Source of the DNA: Erythroxylum novogranatense
Lineage: Eukaryota; Streptophyta; Magnoliopsida; Malpighiales; Erythroxylaceae
Assembly (NCBI GenBank): GCA_029891385.1
Contig: CM057228.1
Coordinates: forward strand, 24,238,809-24,302,808
Length of the DNA: 64,000 nucleotides
Direction: 5' to 3'
The stretch's first letter is position 1; each line of letters starts with the position of its first letter. Positions 35,401-46,355 of the stretch are shown here, piece after piece. The notes beneath the pieces are model-generated. The model made no database searches. It had not been told where the DNA came from and saw only the letters and a list, made by a program, of their open reading frames with translations. Position numbers and translations under genes: made by a program.

Positions 35401-35499
35401 CTGGAATGGTTTCTATGTCCTTTGGTGTCATTGCAAACACTCTAGTGGTGCTTACCCCCTCGGTCTTCCTGGAGGGTTCACCTTCTTAGCCACATTGGA

Positions 35500-36698
35500 A
35501 CTGCCCACTTCAGTTGTAGTCTTCTGTCTCCCAACTTCAGCCCTCCTCGAACTTCGCATCTGAGTTTTCTTCTATCTTGCATACTGACAGCACTCTCTAT
35601 CCATGTGCCCTTTTTCTTTACAATTGAAACAAGATCATGTCAATCGGTAGCACTCCCCTCTAAGGAGTTTCCCACAATGATCATATTTGGAGATGGACTA
35701 CTTATCTCCCCCTCCCCTTCTGCTGCCTCTAACCATTGAGAGGCCTGCTGAGAAATGGTTCTCAACTATCTAGATTTACTTGCACCACTGCTCCTCTCCT
35801 TAGACTACATAGGGAAAGTTCTGGCACTCCTTTCTGACATAGGAATACCACCTCCCCTCTTGAATTATTCTCTCCCCTTTCTCTTTTTTTTCATGACCTT
35901 TTTTATGTTCTCAATATTTTCAACCCTTAGTGCTGCTTCAACGAGTTGTTAAAAGTCAAAAAATTTTGTACCACCACTTTTTCTTTGATGGCCAAATGCA
36001 ACTTCGATTCAAACCTACGACACTTAGTTGCCTTACTTATCATCATCTCAACTGCATACCAAGACAGTTGCATAAACCTAAGTTTATAGTCGCTCACCAT
36101 CATCTCCCTCTGGATGAGACTTTGAAACTCTCTCTGTTTCTGCTGAATATAAACTTCAGAAAAATACTTCTTCTTATAAGCAACTAGGAAGTCTTTCCAT
36201 GCCAACACTAGCGGTTTCATCTGACTCTCTGATACACATTCCCACCAATGCAAAGCATCTCCCTGAAGCAAACTAGCAGCATTTTTTTTCCTCATCTTCA
36301 CAATCCATCTATTCTAATATTTTTTCTGTCTTTCTTAGCCAAGTCTCAGCTTCTTCTAGATTAGTGATCCCATAGAAGTCCATTGCTCCATACTTCCTCA
36401 GCTTATCAAACTGCTTCCCCTTCTTAGCTAGGGTTGGAGCAAAAGATTGCGACATTTGAATCATGTCCTAAAAAAATGCTTGAGCGAAGGCTTGAAATAT
36501 TCTCGGATCCAATGAAGGCACTTGCTCTTACGGAACAGGCGACTCCTGCGTCTGTGATTGAGAAGGCCCACTACTATGCCCTACAAAAACCTCAATATTT
36601 CCTAGAGCTACTGACTTATCAATACTCTCCTCTCTTGGCGAAGAGTCAGATGCAACATATCCTTGCAAAACTCCTCATGTCCTTCTACGAGATGACAT
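35500..36698 (-). pseudogene. F: gag, broken
   Basis: It begins with ATG at 36698 (MSSRRRT then a stop), matching E's gag start. Capsid text follows: FDKLRKYGAMDFYGITNLEE, AETWLRKTEKILE, a stop, then ASLLQGDALHWWECVSESQM and KREFQSLIQREMMVSDY-like text in the open piece 35927-36301. Two zinc knuckles remain near 35590-35690. One is diverged (DHCGKLLRGECY); one is a perfect C-X2-C-X4-H-X4-C (CFNCKEKGHMDREC). Several in-frame stops make it non-functional. The product would have been the particle protein and RNA binder. Confidence 0.83.
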
Positions 36699-36884
36699 CT
36701 TACTCCTTCAATGTAAATAGTAACGATTAGCTTACATTTCATTTTAATCATATTTTCTATATGTATGCATTATATACATGTCACTTATTGCAATTAATCG
36801 ATTCACAATGCCAACAATTTATCACATAGCATAGTAATGCATAACATAACATATTTTAAGCCTAGGACTACTTAAAAAGCCTAA

Positions 36885-36896
36885 TCTCTGATACCA
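36885..36896 (-). promoter_or_regulatory. Primer-binding site of F
   Basis: TCTCTGATACCA on the plus strand is TGGTATCAGAGA on the element strand, five bases from the LTR start at 36902. Confidence 0.92.
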
Positions 36897-36901
36897 AACA
36901 A

Positions 36902-39519
36902 TGTTAGGCTCGGGCCTTGATTCCAATCTCGAGGTTCCATTCATGGTGGTCATATGAGGGTGGTGCAAAAGAAAAGTGGAAAGCATTGAATTTGAAAAAA
37001 CAATTAGCGTAGCAACGATGTAGGGTTTACCACGACGACGAAATTGTTTTGCTGCGACAAAACCATGGAGTTAGAAGTTTGTCATAATGAAGTCCCCGGT
37101 TTAAAGCCAAGCACCCTCGGGACAATTTTGCCGCAGCGAATGTCAGCCTTGCTGTGGCGAAGTCACAAAATTCAACATAAAATGTTCTTTTGGAGAGATT
37201 CGCCACGACGAACATCTGACTTCACCACGGCGAAACCTTCAATTCCAAAACCCAAAAACCCAACACCAAACTCAAAATTTTAAAACACATTAAAAAACCA
37301 ATACCAATATTCTAAACACATATACATTCAATTCTAACCATCCAAACATAACCACAAGATAAATCTAGATATACTCAAAAGAAATTTCCATTCTTCATTT
37401 CATTACTAAATCAAAAGAGTTTGAACAATCTTTCTTACATGTCATCATACATATCAAAGTTTAATGCAAAAATACAAAAGGATGCTCAATGTTCATATGC
37501 CTATAAAGCTATCCAAAATAGTCACTAACTTAGTACAAAAGTCTCTAACTATCTTGAAGTTTTCGATGCCTTTCAAGAATCGCTAATCTTCTCGTTCTGC
37601 ACTTGAGGAGAGAATCGTGAGGTGAGCTACACAGCTCAATGACTAATATATTTATAGTCATCGGTAATGAGCCATGCATTCAAACATATGTACATATATA
37701 TCTAGCAATTCAATACTCAACAATTCAAACTCACAACTCATAGTTAACAAGATGTCATCACCTAGAACATATCATGTAATTATCCATCAAGGCATAACAT
37801 TCAATTATACATCATACTCAACAAATCAATAACGAAATGCACAAAAAATGACTCAAGAGTTCTATTGAACAAAACAAAGAAACCAAATTTTACACCATGA
37901 ACAAAACGAGTCCGATTCTCACGATCTCATGTGTCTCCAGCGAGCAGCCGGGAGAAGTCTGTGGGTCAACGTCCACGTGACTAACGAAACGAGTTCCTCT
38001 CTTACCCAATCACAAGCAAATTTATGCTCAATTCAATCAATCACAGTTTCATATTCTTATGCTTCTTTTACTTTTCTTCTTTTCATTTATACAAATTGTA
38101 ATGGCACATTCCAAGGCAAAACATGGTCATAAGCACAATTCAATTATATCCAAATGTCATACATCTTTCAATGCATGACATAAAACACATCATAAATCAT
38201 TTTCCACATTTGCCTGTATTACATAACAACTATAAATATATTACCCACCTAATTTTCCTTGAAAATCCAAGTTTAATTGTGCCCTTCCTTTTCTCTTGGA
38301 TAGGATTTTTTTGTTTTCCTAACACAAACCAATTTCTCATTCAAACAATATTAAAAGGAAATTCATAAAGCTTTAATTATCAAAAAATGTTAAAATAGAA
38401 CTATAACCCTTTCAAAATCCAAACGTTCAGGTCAATTTTTCATGATCATTCTGGTCAGGTAAATGAAGAAATTTGATAACACTTTCTTCTAGGAAAATGT
38501 TCCCCATTGTCTTAAGTTTCTAATGAAACCAAAATCCTTCAATTTGGTTTAATAATCTGAAAGTTATATCCCAAACATGTTCAGACTATTCTTATGTTAA
38601 AAGAATATTCTGTGCTCAACTTCCATTCAAAAATTTGAGATTCTTAGAGACTGAATTAAAACTCTATTTCATCAGCCAATTTGTAGCCCTATGTCTCTAG
38701 TTTACTCTAAATGAAAAATAATTCCATTTGGGTAACTACAAAACAAGATATCGTCAAAATACCAAGACATGTTTATGTAGGAAAGTTCTTCGTCGCGACG
38801 AACTTGTCCAGAAGCCTACGAAATTTCCAACCCTCATCCCATTTTCCAGATTTTTCACATCCAACATCTACACATAACACATCTTATACAAAAATCATCC
38901 TTTCTACTTCATTTCAACTCAATATCATTTGCAACTAAATGATGATCCATCCTGATCATTAACCCAAAAGAGAACATTTACATATGCCATTCCGAAAGAG
39001 AACATTTACATAAGCCATTCTTACACATATTCACTTCATTTTCACTTTCATTTCACTTCTAACTATCACCAAATATGATTTATTCAACAAATCAAGAAGG
39101 GTTAATGCTTATACTTACTTGTTTGATTTCAAGATCTCTCTCTTGAAAGCTGAGAAAATTGAAACCCTAGCTTAGCTTTCTCTTCTTTTCTCTCCTTTTC
39201 TTCTTCTCTTTGTATTTTTTCTTCTCCTCTTCCCTCATTCACGTTTTCTTCTTTTTGTAAATGCAAGACAATACTTTTCTTTCCAATTATACCCTTAATG
39301 AGAATAAAATGTCTACTTTTCCCCTTCCTTTAATGCTTATGATCTTTATCTTTAAGTGATTTTCGAAAAATGCCTTTCATTAATACACTCTAACTAATTT
39401 AATCCTACGTTTTCTATTCCAATTTCTAATTAATACCTAGGCTCACTAAATTAATGGACCCAATTCTAAAAATAAATAAATAATTTAATAAATAAATAAT
39501 TTAAAAATTTTGGGATCCA
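36902..39519 (-). mobile_element. Right (5') LTR of element F
   Basis: On the plus strand it starts TGTTAGGCTCGGGCC and ends TTTTGGGATCCA. The inner copy ends GGTCCAACA, so the last bases have changed or been lost. It holds palindromes (37030-37245 and 38786-38799), the GCTCA/TGAGC hairpin (37633-37673), the CTCCCGGC-type module near 37940, units with cores near 38543 and 38727, and a donor-like site near 39113 (minus strand). It is clearly diverged from the left LTR, more than E's or D's LTR pairs are. Confidence 0.9.
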
Positions 39520-40292
39520 AAGTTGGCAATGTTTCGTAATGTTACTAAGATATGATTAGGGAAAAAATATCCAACTCCACACAATAAGATAGTATTATTT
39601 GGTTGGATTTTTTATTCTAATGAGGTGATTCAGATCATTGCAGAGGAGATGATGAACAATGGTCCATGTACTTGTCACAATATAAAAAACATAATATAAT
39701 AAATGATTGTTAAAATTATAAATGTAAAAAAACTTATATAGAGCCTATCTTAAATATTTTCAACACCTAACCAATTTTAGACACATATCAAGACTTCCAT
39801 AATCTTACGATGAAATCAACTATGAAGAGGACTCATTATCCAAATACCAGTATTAAAAGTACGAATAATAGATACTATAATTGCTAATAGGTCTTCAGCA
39901 ATTGTTTACATGATTGGATATTCACTTCCATGTGACTTCCAACACGATAATATGTCAAATTGTGAGAGAGTGCGATAGAGGTAGTGAGAAAGACTGGAAT
40001 ACATTTGTTTAATAAAGCCAATAAACAATTGGTGTTTGAAGCAAATACAAAAATTTAAGATAGAATACCTTACACTGCATACCAGTCTCCAGTAAATCAA
40101 TCAACTAATATACTTGCACAAAGTACAACAAGAGATCACAAAATGAATAATAAAACTTATTCGACGTAGGAAATTGCTCCCGACCATAATATATGAAGCG
40201 ATATCAACGCATGCACGAGAATCAACAGCAGTTGCACACTCTACGCTCCTTCCATCAACCATGAATTGAATTGATGCCAATCACTAGGAGTC
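39520..40292 (-). other. Flanking sequence, including likely 3' UTR of the V-ATPase subunit c copy
   Basis: No coding region is seen. The part from about 40130 to 40292 directly follows the proteolipid stop codon on the minus strand and reads like a 3' untranslated region (T-rich, GTTTTATTATTC). I cannot define its end or a poly(A) site. Confidence 0.4.
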
Positions 40293-40419
40293 CTAATCTG
40301 CCCTGGATTGACCAGCTCTGGAAGAGAGGATGATGCCAACAATGAGTCCATACAACACCAACGCCTTAGAGAAGATGAGAATAAGAATCATCCCGAAAAA
40401 GATCTTTGGCTACTGTGCA
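40293..40419 (-). pseudogene. V-type H+-ATPase proteolipid (subunit c) C-terminal fragment, dead
   Basis: The minus strand reads AQ, stop, [21 protein letters not shown], then [17 protein letters not shown], then TAG. This matches the highly conserved last transmembrane helix and tail of the plant vacuolar ATPase 16-kDa proteolipid, a rotor-ring subunit that carries protons across the tonoplast. Two lesions prove it is dead: a premature TAG in place of the second Gln of the usual AQQPK, and Lys where the family has the essential proton-carrying Glu (FAEALALYG). Similarity stops exactly at 40419, where the LTR of element H begins. The rest of this copy is expected beyond H, outside the window. 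Confidence 0.88.
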
Positions 40420-41592
40420 TGTTAGTTTATACCCTTTCAACCAATTTATTTTGGTTGTAAATATTTGTATGACATTATTATTAATTTATTGAAGGCATTC
40501 TTTATCTTTATGAATTTGTTAATTATTTAATTATTATTCATAAAGATAAAATCATTGGAATAATTGTTGTGTAATTGAAATTATGATGATATCATAATTT
40601 ATAAGATTCAATATACACTTATGTATTATTCCTAAATGTTCCTAATTGTAGTTTCATCAAGACTGGTGATGGCGTGGTGGTTGTTGTGGTGTTTAGGGAT
40701 GATGGTTGAAGTTTTGGAAAAATTGGAATTTCCCGTGTACAAACAAACAGGTAGATTGTAAGATGAATTCCGGACAAATGGCTTGGAATTTTGAGGTGAT
40801 TCTTGAAGAAAAATTGTAGAATAGGATGTGGGCTACAACTTTAGTGAAGGAAGTTTGTTAATCGAATCAACAAGTGAAAAGTTATGAATTTTTAATTCGA
40901 CTATGTTCTGGAAATCGTGGCTGCAGACTTAGACGACTTCAAAGCGAATTTCTGGGCAAACGGCTGAGTATTTTTGGGTGGTTCTTGAAGCTAAATTGAA
41001 GTTCAAGAAGTGAACTACAATAGTGATGAAGGAATTTTGTCGAAATGATAAGTATAAAAAAAGATATGTTTTTTCTTGTTTTGGACGTTCTAGATTAAGA
41101 ATCTGGGCAAATTTTTGGAAAAGGATGCAAAGGGGTTGATGTGAAGAATTTGACTGAAATGGAAGATTAGATGAATGAAAGGGAATGATCAGGTGAATAA
41201 GGAAAGATAATTGAGTGTTTTTTGACTACACACAAAACCCAATTGATAGTTTTTGGAAACTAAGAAAACCCAAATAAAGATGATAACTTGCAAAAGCAAA
41301 TCTCTCTCACAATTTTGAAGTTGAAAATCTGACTCCCATGAGAGTTTTAACAATGCAATATAAAAGGAAGTAAAAACAAATGAAGGGTCATGAAGGAGAA
41401 CCACATGTCGGTATCTCTTCAGCCATTAAACAACAATAAATGATATAATTAAGGAAACTAAGTAATTAAAATTGAGCTGGAACTTTAAGTCTCATAAGGG
41501 ATAAATAAATCAAGATAAAGGCATTTATTCACCAAATATCTTCAACTGAAATTGAGTCATACTTGAGCTGAGATCTTGGGCTTCAAATATCA
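40420..41592 (-). mobile_element. Probable 3' LTR and downstream end of element H
   Basis: The plus-strand left end TGTTAGTTTATACCC would be the LTR terminus TAACA on the element strand. It lies exactly where proteolipid similarity ends, with GTGCA (40415-40419) as candidate duplication. Two diverged units with GATTCTTGAAG-like cores sit at about 40798 and 40980. I could not find a convincing polypurine tract, so the inner LTR boundary is unknown, and part of this stretch may be internal region. Confidence 0.5.
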
Positions 41593-42853
41593 TCAAAGAG
41601 TGCAACATAAGCTGGATTTTTCTACTGAAATAACATCAGGAGAATGGACTTCAAAAATCATGCATTTGTAAGTCCCAAAGGGCTTGAGCAAAACCTGTAG
41701 CTTTAGGCTCAAATTTGGCTCTTCCTCAAGCTCCTCTTCTCCAACCGAATCACTATCATCACTATCATTTGAACTTGTTGGACCAAGACCCATGTTAGAA
41801 ATGTCTTCCATGGCTGCATTTGATGGACCTCCATCATTCCCCCCTCCTTCAAAGCTTTCCTTTTGGGTAGAATTTTGAACCGGATTGGAACTCATAGTAT
41901 CCTCTACATACTTGGTTAAATCACAAACATTAAAAGTATTTGAAATCTTATAAGTGTTTGGTAATTTTACCTTGTATGCATTTTGATTAACTTTCTTGAG
42001 GATTTTGAATGGGCCTTCGGCTCTAGGCATTAGCCTGTTTTTCCTTTTAGAAGGAAATCTATCCTTTCGCAAGTGTATCCAAACAAGATCCCCTTCTTTG
42101 AACTCCACAACCGTTTTCAACTTGGCTTGCTTCTTGTAGGCCTTATTTTTCTTCTCAATGTGAGCTTTCGCTTTGGCATGAAGTTTGACAATCTCTAATG
42201 CTCTATCCTCGGCCTTTGTATTGAATGGAATGCTAGAATGTGTCGGACTCAAATCAAGAGGGACAAGTGGGTTAGTTCCATAAACTAATTCAAAAGAAGT
42301 AAAATTTGTAGTTTTACTCTTTGAATTGTTGTAAGCAAATTCGACATGCGCAAGTAAATTATCCCAATTCTTCACTTTTCCCTTCAATAAGCTTCTCAAA
42401 ATGTTTCCAAGACTTCGGTTGACCACCTCAGTTTGACCGTCTGTTTGAGGATGGAAGGTCGTGCTAAACTTCAAAGTAGTTCCTAATCTAGCCCACAAAT
42501 GTCTCCAAAAATGGCTCAAAAATTTTACATCCCTATCACTAACAATACTCCTAGGAATTCCATGGAGTTTTACAATATTTTCAAAGTACAAATTCACCAT
42601 ATGAGATGCATCATTAGTTTTGTTACAAGCAATAAAATGAGCCATTTTTGAGAATCTATCCACAAAAACCATTATAGAGTCATGATTTCTCCTAGTTCTT
42701 GGTAAACCAACAATGAAGTCAATACTTACATCTTCCCAAGTAGAATTTGGAATCGGCAATGGCATGTATGATCCATGAGCTCTAGTTGTCATCTTGGATT
42801 GTTTGCAAGTGTTGCATCCCTCCATAAGCTTAGTAACATTTTTCCACATCTTG
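41593..42853 (-). pseudogene. H: integrase core and C-terminus, truncated by solo LTR C
   Basis: An uninterrupted frame shows the end of the H2C2 finger (CNTCKQSK), then SIDFIVGLP, IVSDRDVKF and DGQTEVVNRSL. The catalytic D, D, E are spaced by exactly 60 and 35 residues. A basic linker (AHIEKKNKAYKKQAKLK), VEFKEGDLVWIHLRKDRFPS, RAEGPFKILKKVNQNAYKVK and an acidic, Ser-rich tail (SNDSDDSDSVGEEELEEEPN) follow. No chromodomain is evident. The open frame begins at 42945, but its first 30 or so residues are LTR C sequence, not integrase. The catalytic module is intact; only its N-terminus was cut away. Confidence 0.9.
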
Positions 42854-44972
42854 TGTTGGAACCCCTCCCCAGTGAGTCGCGGGTCCGACGTCCTGCGTGA
42901 CATATAGACGCGCATCTCCCTAGGGAGGGATTCCTCACCACGCACTTAAACTCAAAACAGACTTATTTTAATCATCCGAACAAATCTTGAGAAATTCATC
43001 CTAACAATCTGCCAATAAAAATTAACCTACTTCAGGCCCAAAATAAAATCCAATTCCTAAGCTAAAATGAAATTCCATGTCTCTGGGTTAATAAGCATCA
43101 AAAAGCACCTCAATCGAATCTCTCTAGCTTAAGAAAATCCCAAAATATGAAAGCGTGTTCCCATTTTACGTCTAATTGTCTCTTTTTGATCAATCCGATA
43201 AATTCAACTTAATTAACAAAAATTCTAAATTTTTTTTGCATGAGGGGGTAGAAAATTTTCTTTAAAAACCAATGCTTCAAAAATCGAGTGAATCGGAGGC
43301 CAAACGAAAAAGTTACAAGCAAAAGAGTGAGAGGAGGTTTAATTTGGAAAAAGGAAAAATCAGAACATGAAAGAAAATAAAAAACACACAAACGGTGTCG
43401 CCTTACAGGCGCGGGCCACTCGCTCTCGCGGTCGCAAGCTGCTCGCGAGGGCGAGGCCCTTGCAAGGTGAGGTGCTCGCCCTTGTGAGTGCTCTCCCTCA
43501 CGAGGGCACCAGCGAGTCCAAAATTCCATATATATACATAACCACCCATCCACAAGCAAATACATGTACGCGCTTTTGTATCATAGTGAATACATTCATT
43601 TATTTTCAAACAAGATCACATTGATAAAAGAGTTTTCAATTTTCTCAAATCTCTTCACAGAATTTATCACATCAAACAAATTTACAAATTTAACACTTCA
43701 CAAAACAACCTAACATTTCACAAAATCACAAATAAAGTGGTTCGAGTGGATCCGAAACGGAACGTACTATACATTTCTGTGAAGCGGTCATATGTAGTCG
43801 TGACTTATGGGAGTCCGTGAGGAACTCCAATGTCACTAGCGGGTAGGCGGGAGAAGCCTATGGGTAGACAGGTGCACCTGACTCTTATGGGACCACCACA
43901 AACCCAAAGAAAACATATATTTCACATAATTCACACAATTTAAACTCATTAGCCTCAATTGGCCCCAATCTCCAGGTAATTGTAGGAGATCGGATGAGGG
44001 AGAGACAAGATGTTCGTTCGACATGTTTGCGATTTTTGTAATTTTATGAAATTACCACTATGAGTTGTATAAGGATTTGATTTATGAAATTGTATATGAA
44101 TTGTGATGAATTATGAGATTGTGTATATAAATGAGTGTGATGTATTGTAAATTCTGAAAAATTGTGGATTGATTATGGATGATTTCTGATATGTGAAGTA
44201 CTAGGTATAGGATTGTGTTTGTATATGCTGAGATCCCGGACGGAGGGTCCGGTGAATTTTTGATGATTTGTGCGATTGTTTGGAAATTTTAGAAGTGAGT
44301 TTTATACTTTGCAAGTTTGGGTTTGTTCAAGTGCAGCCGTTATGTTGCCGAAATGTTGATAAAATTGGTATAAAGATAAATTTTGGGAATTGTTTGTATT
44401 ATATAAGAAGTTTGTATGAATTGAGAATTTGATTGAGGAAATTTTCCAATTGGGGAAAGTATGTTGTTTTGAATAATATGATATTTGGATAAAGGTGAAA
44501 GAAATCGAAAAGAAAGAAAGAAAGAAAAAACACCAGTTTTGATCTGTTTCGGATAGGAATAGTCCAAGGTTTCCAACGCATTCGTTTGTTAAGATGTATG
44601 TTATCGGATGTCGGATCCATTATCGCTTTGTCTCCGCTTTGTGATTCGATTCAATTCGTGTGTTCTTTCACTTTCCGATTTCGTTTCCTTATTTTGTGAT
44701 CCGATTCTGTGTTTCGATTCCGCTTCGTTATTTGTTTTGCCTTTGATGCATTCGCCTTTTGATTTTGTTTCGTTGGGATTTCTGATATGTTTCATTTTTG
44801 CCTTCGTTTTTGATTTGTATTCGATCCGATTAGTTTTGTGTTCGTTTCATTTCATTAGCTTTGGTTTTCGATTTCGTTTGTTCGATTCGGTTTCGATCCA
44901 CTTTTCGCATTTGTTTTTCGTTTTCGTTTTGCTTTTCCGGTTGGGATCCGGTCACGAGATCGGGTTCCAACA
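42854..44972 (+). mobile_element. Solo LTR C, inserted in H integrase
   Basis: It starts TGTTGGAACCCCTCCCC and ends GGGTTCCAACA, with TCTTG duplicated (42849-42853, 44973-44977). The integrase sequence continues across it. The tail resembles D-prime: GGATGTCGGATC, rows of TTCG-type text, a CCGGAC/GTCCGG hairpin at 44236-44252. It contains units near 43080 and 43290, an imperfect palindrome cluster (43405-43510), a CTCCAG acceptor-like site (43970-43975) and a segment (about 43740-43930) in inverted orientation relative to D-prime and E. Confidence 0.95.
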
Positions 44973-44977
44973 TCTTG

Positions 44978-45348
44978 GGCCAATAGAAATTTCCACTAGC
45001 CAATTCATAAGTCTTGTCTCTTCCAAAGTGATCGGCTAGGCCTTCACCATGGACTTCTTTCAAGATAACTTCTCTTAACGAACATTGAGGAACACAAACA
45101 ACATCAAGTTTGAAAAGATAACCATCATAGATGACAAAATCCATAAAAGCACCATATTCCCTAACTCTCTCCCAAATCTCACCGAAATCACTATCTCCCT
45201 CATACAAATTCTTAATGTCCTCAAAACCTATTACATGAGCATGCATAGTACTAAGAACATCATATCTCCTAGACAATGCATCAGCCACAACATTACTTGG
45301 ACCATCCCTATACTTCACTACAAAATCAAAGGATTGCAAATATTCAAC
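44978..45348 (-). pseudogene. H: RNase H end and integrase N-terminus
   Basis: The frame reads [20 protein letters not shown] (RNase H tail with final Asp), a connector, and the start of the integrase finger (HGEGLADHFGRDKTYELASG, then NFYWPKM). It stops at solo LTR C; beyond NFYWPKM the frame is LTR sequence. At about 45349 a stop codon stands in RRHAS-stop-VEYLQSF, where gypsy proteins usually have Trp. This is a single nonsense change. Confidence 0.88.
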
Positions 45349-46355
45349 CTATGATGCATGCCTTCTACTCAAATTGGACTGACTTTGGATGTATTTTAAA
45401 GCTTGATGGTCAGTATACAAAATCAAAGAATTTGCCAATAAATATGCACTCCAATGTTTAAGTGCACGGACCAAAGCATATAACTCAAGATCATAAGTAG
45501 AATATTTCTTCCTAATATCATTAAACTTTTCACTAAAGAATGCGATTGGTTTACCCTCTTGACTCAAAACAGCCCCTATTCCTACCCCACTAGCATCACA
45601 CTCTAATTCAAAAGGCAAGGTAAAATTAGGCAAGGCTAAAATAGGAGCTTTGGTCATGACATTTTTCAAAGTGTTAAAGGCAATTGTGGCTTGAGGAGTC
45701 CACTTAAACAAGCCTTTTTTCATACAATCTATTATAGGACTTGTAATTGTACTAAAACCCTTAATGAACCACCTATAAAATGAACAAAACCCATGAAAAC
45801 TCCTAACTTGAAACAGATTGCTAGGAATTGGCCATTCTACAATTGTATTGATTTTGGCCGGATCCATACTAATCCCATCTCTAGACACAATATAACCCAA
45901 AAAACTAATGGTGCTAACACAAAAATGACACTTCTCCAAATTAGCATACAATGATTCACAGTCCAAAACCTCAAAGACAAGTCTCAAATGAATGCAATGC
46001 TCATGTAAACTAGTACTATAGATCAAAATGTCATCAAAGTAAACTACCACAAATTTGTTGAGAAACGATTTAAGTACCTCATTCATGAACTTCATGAAAG
46101 TTGAAGGTGAATTGGAAAGTCCCATTGGCATGACTAACCATTCATAGAGTCCTTCATTTATTTTAAATGTCGTCTTCCATTCATCGCCTTCTCTCACACG
46201 AATTTGGTGAAACCCATTTGCAAGATCAAGCCTAGTGAACATCGTAGCTCCATGTAATCGGTCTAGCATATCATCTAGTCTTGGGATAGGAAACCTGTAC
46301 TTGATGGTAATCTTGTTGATAGCTCTTGAATCAATAACCATCCTCCATTTACCAT
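45349..46355 (-). pseudogene. H: reverse transcriptase and RNase H
   Basis: [20 protein letters not shown] opens a complete RT palm: [35 protein letters not shown], and catalytic YFDDILIYS at residues 101-108 of the open frame. [19 protein letters not shown] and the connection domain follow, then RNase H with [35 protein letters not shown] and [16 protein letters not shown], so all early catalytic acids are present. The only upstream break is a one-base change in a run of seven T (46352-46358, A on the coding strand) that shifts the frame from the protease segment. It makes cDNA from the element's RNA. Confidence 0.92.

Larger units (their letters stand above)
8997..39519 (-). mobile_element. 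Element F: Tekay-type Ty3/Gypsy retrotransposon hosting two insertion nests
   Basis: Both LTRs, primer-binding site, gag, protease, reverse transcriptase/RNase H, integrase, chromodomain-like tail and polypurine tract are in gypsy order on the minus strand. The left LTR (the element's 3' LTR) runs from 8997 to 18998 and is split by solo LTR G. The right LTR (5' LTR) is 36902-39519. With G removed the left LTR is about 2.67 kb, against 2.62 kb for the right. The flanks AAGTA and AAGTT agree at 4 of 5 bases, consistent with an old insertion. Pol is cut by element D at ATTAC. Many stops and deletions make it inactive. It is the oldest member of this nest because everything else sits inside it. 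Confidence 0.9.

Noticed and set aside
39900..40100. 64-residue minus-strand frame near the proteolipid fragment
   Set aside because: Lies downstream of the stop codon in likely 3' flank and matches nothing I know.
42854..42945. Methionine start and first 30 residues of the long integrase frame
   Set aside because: This part is solo LTR C sequence. The TCTTG duplication marks the junction, so it is not a native start.
44830..44977. C-terminal part of the frame that begins with RNase H text
   Set aside because: After NFYWPKM the residues come from solo LTR C and are fortuitous.
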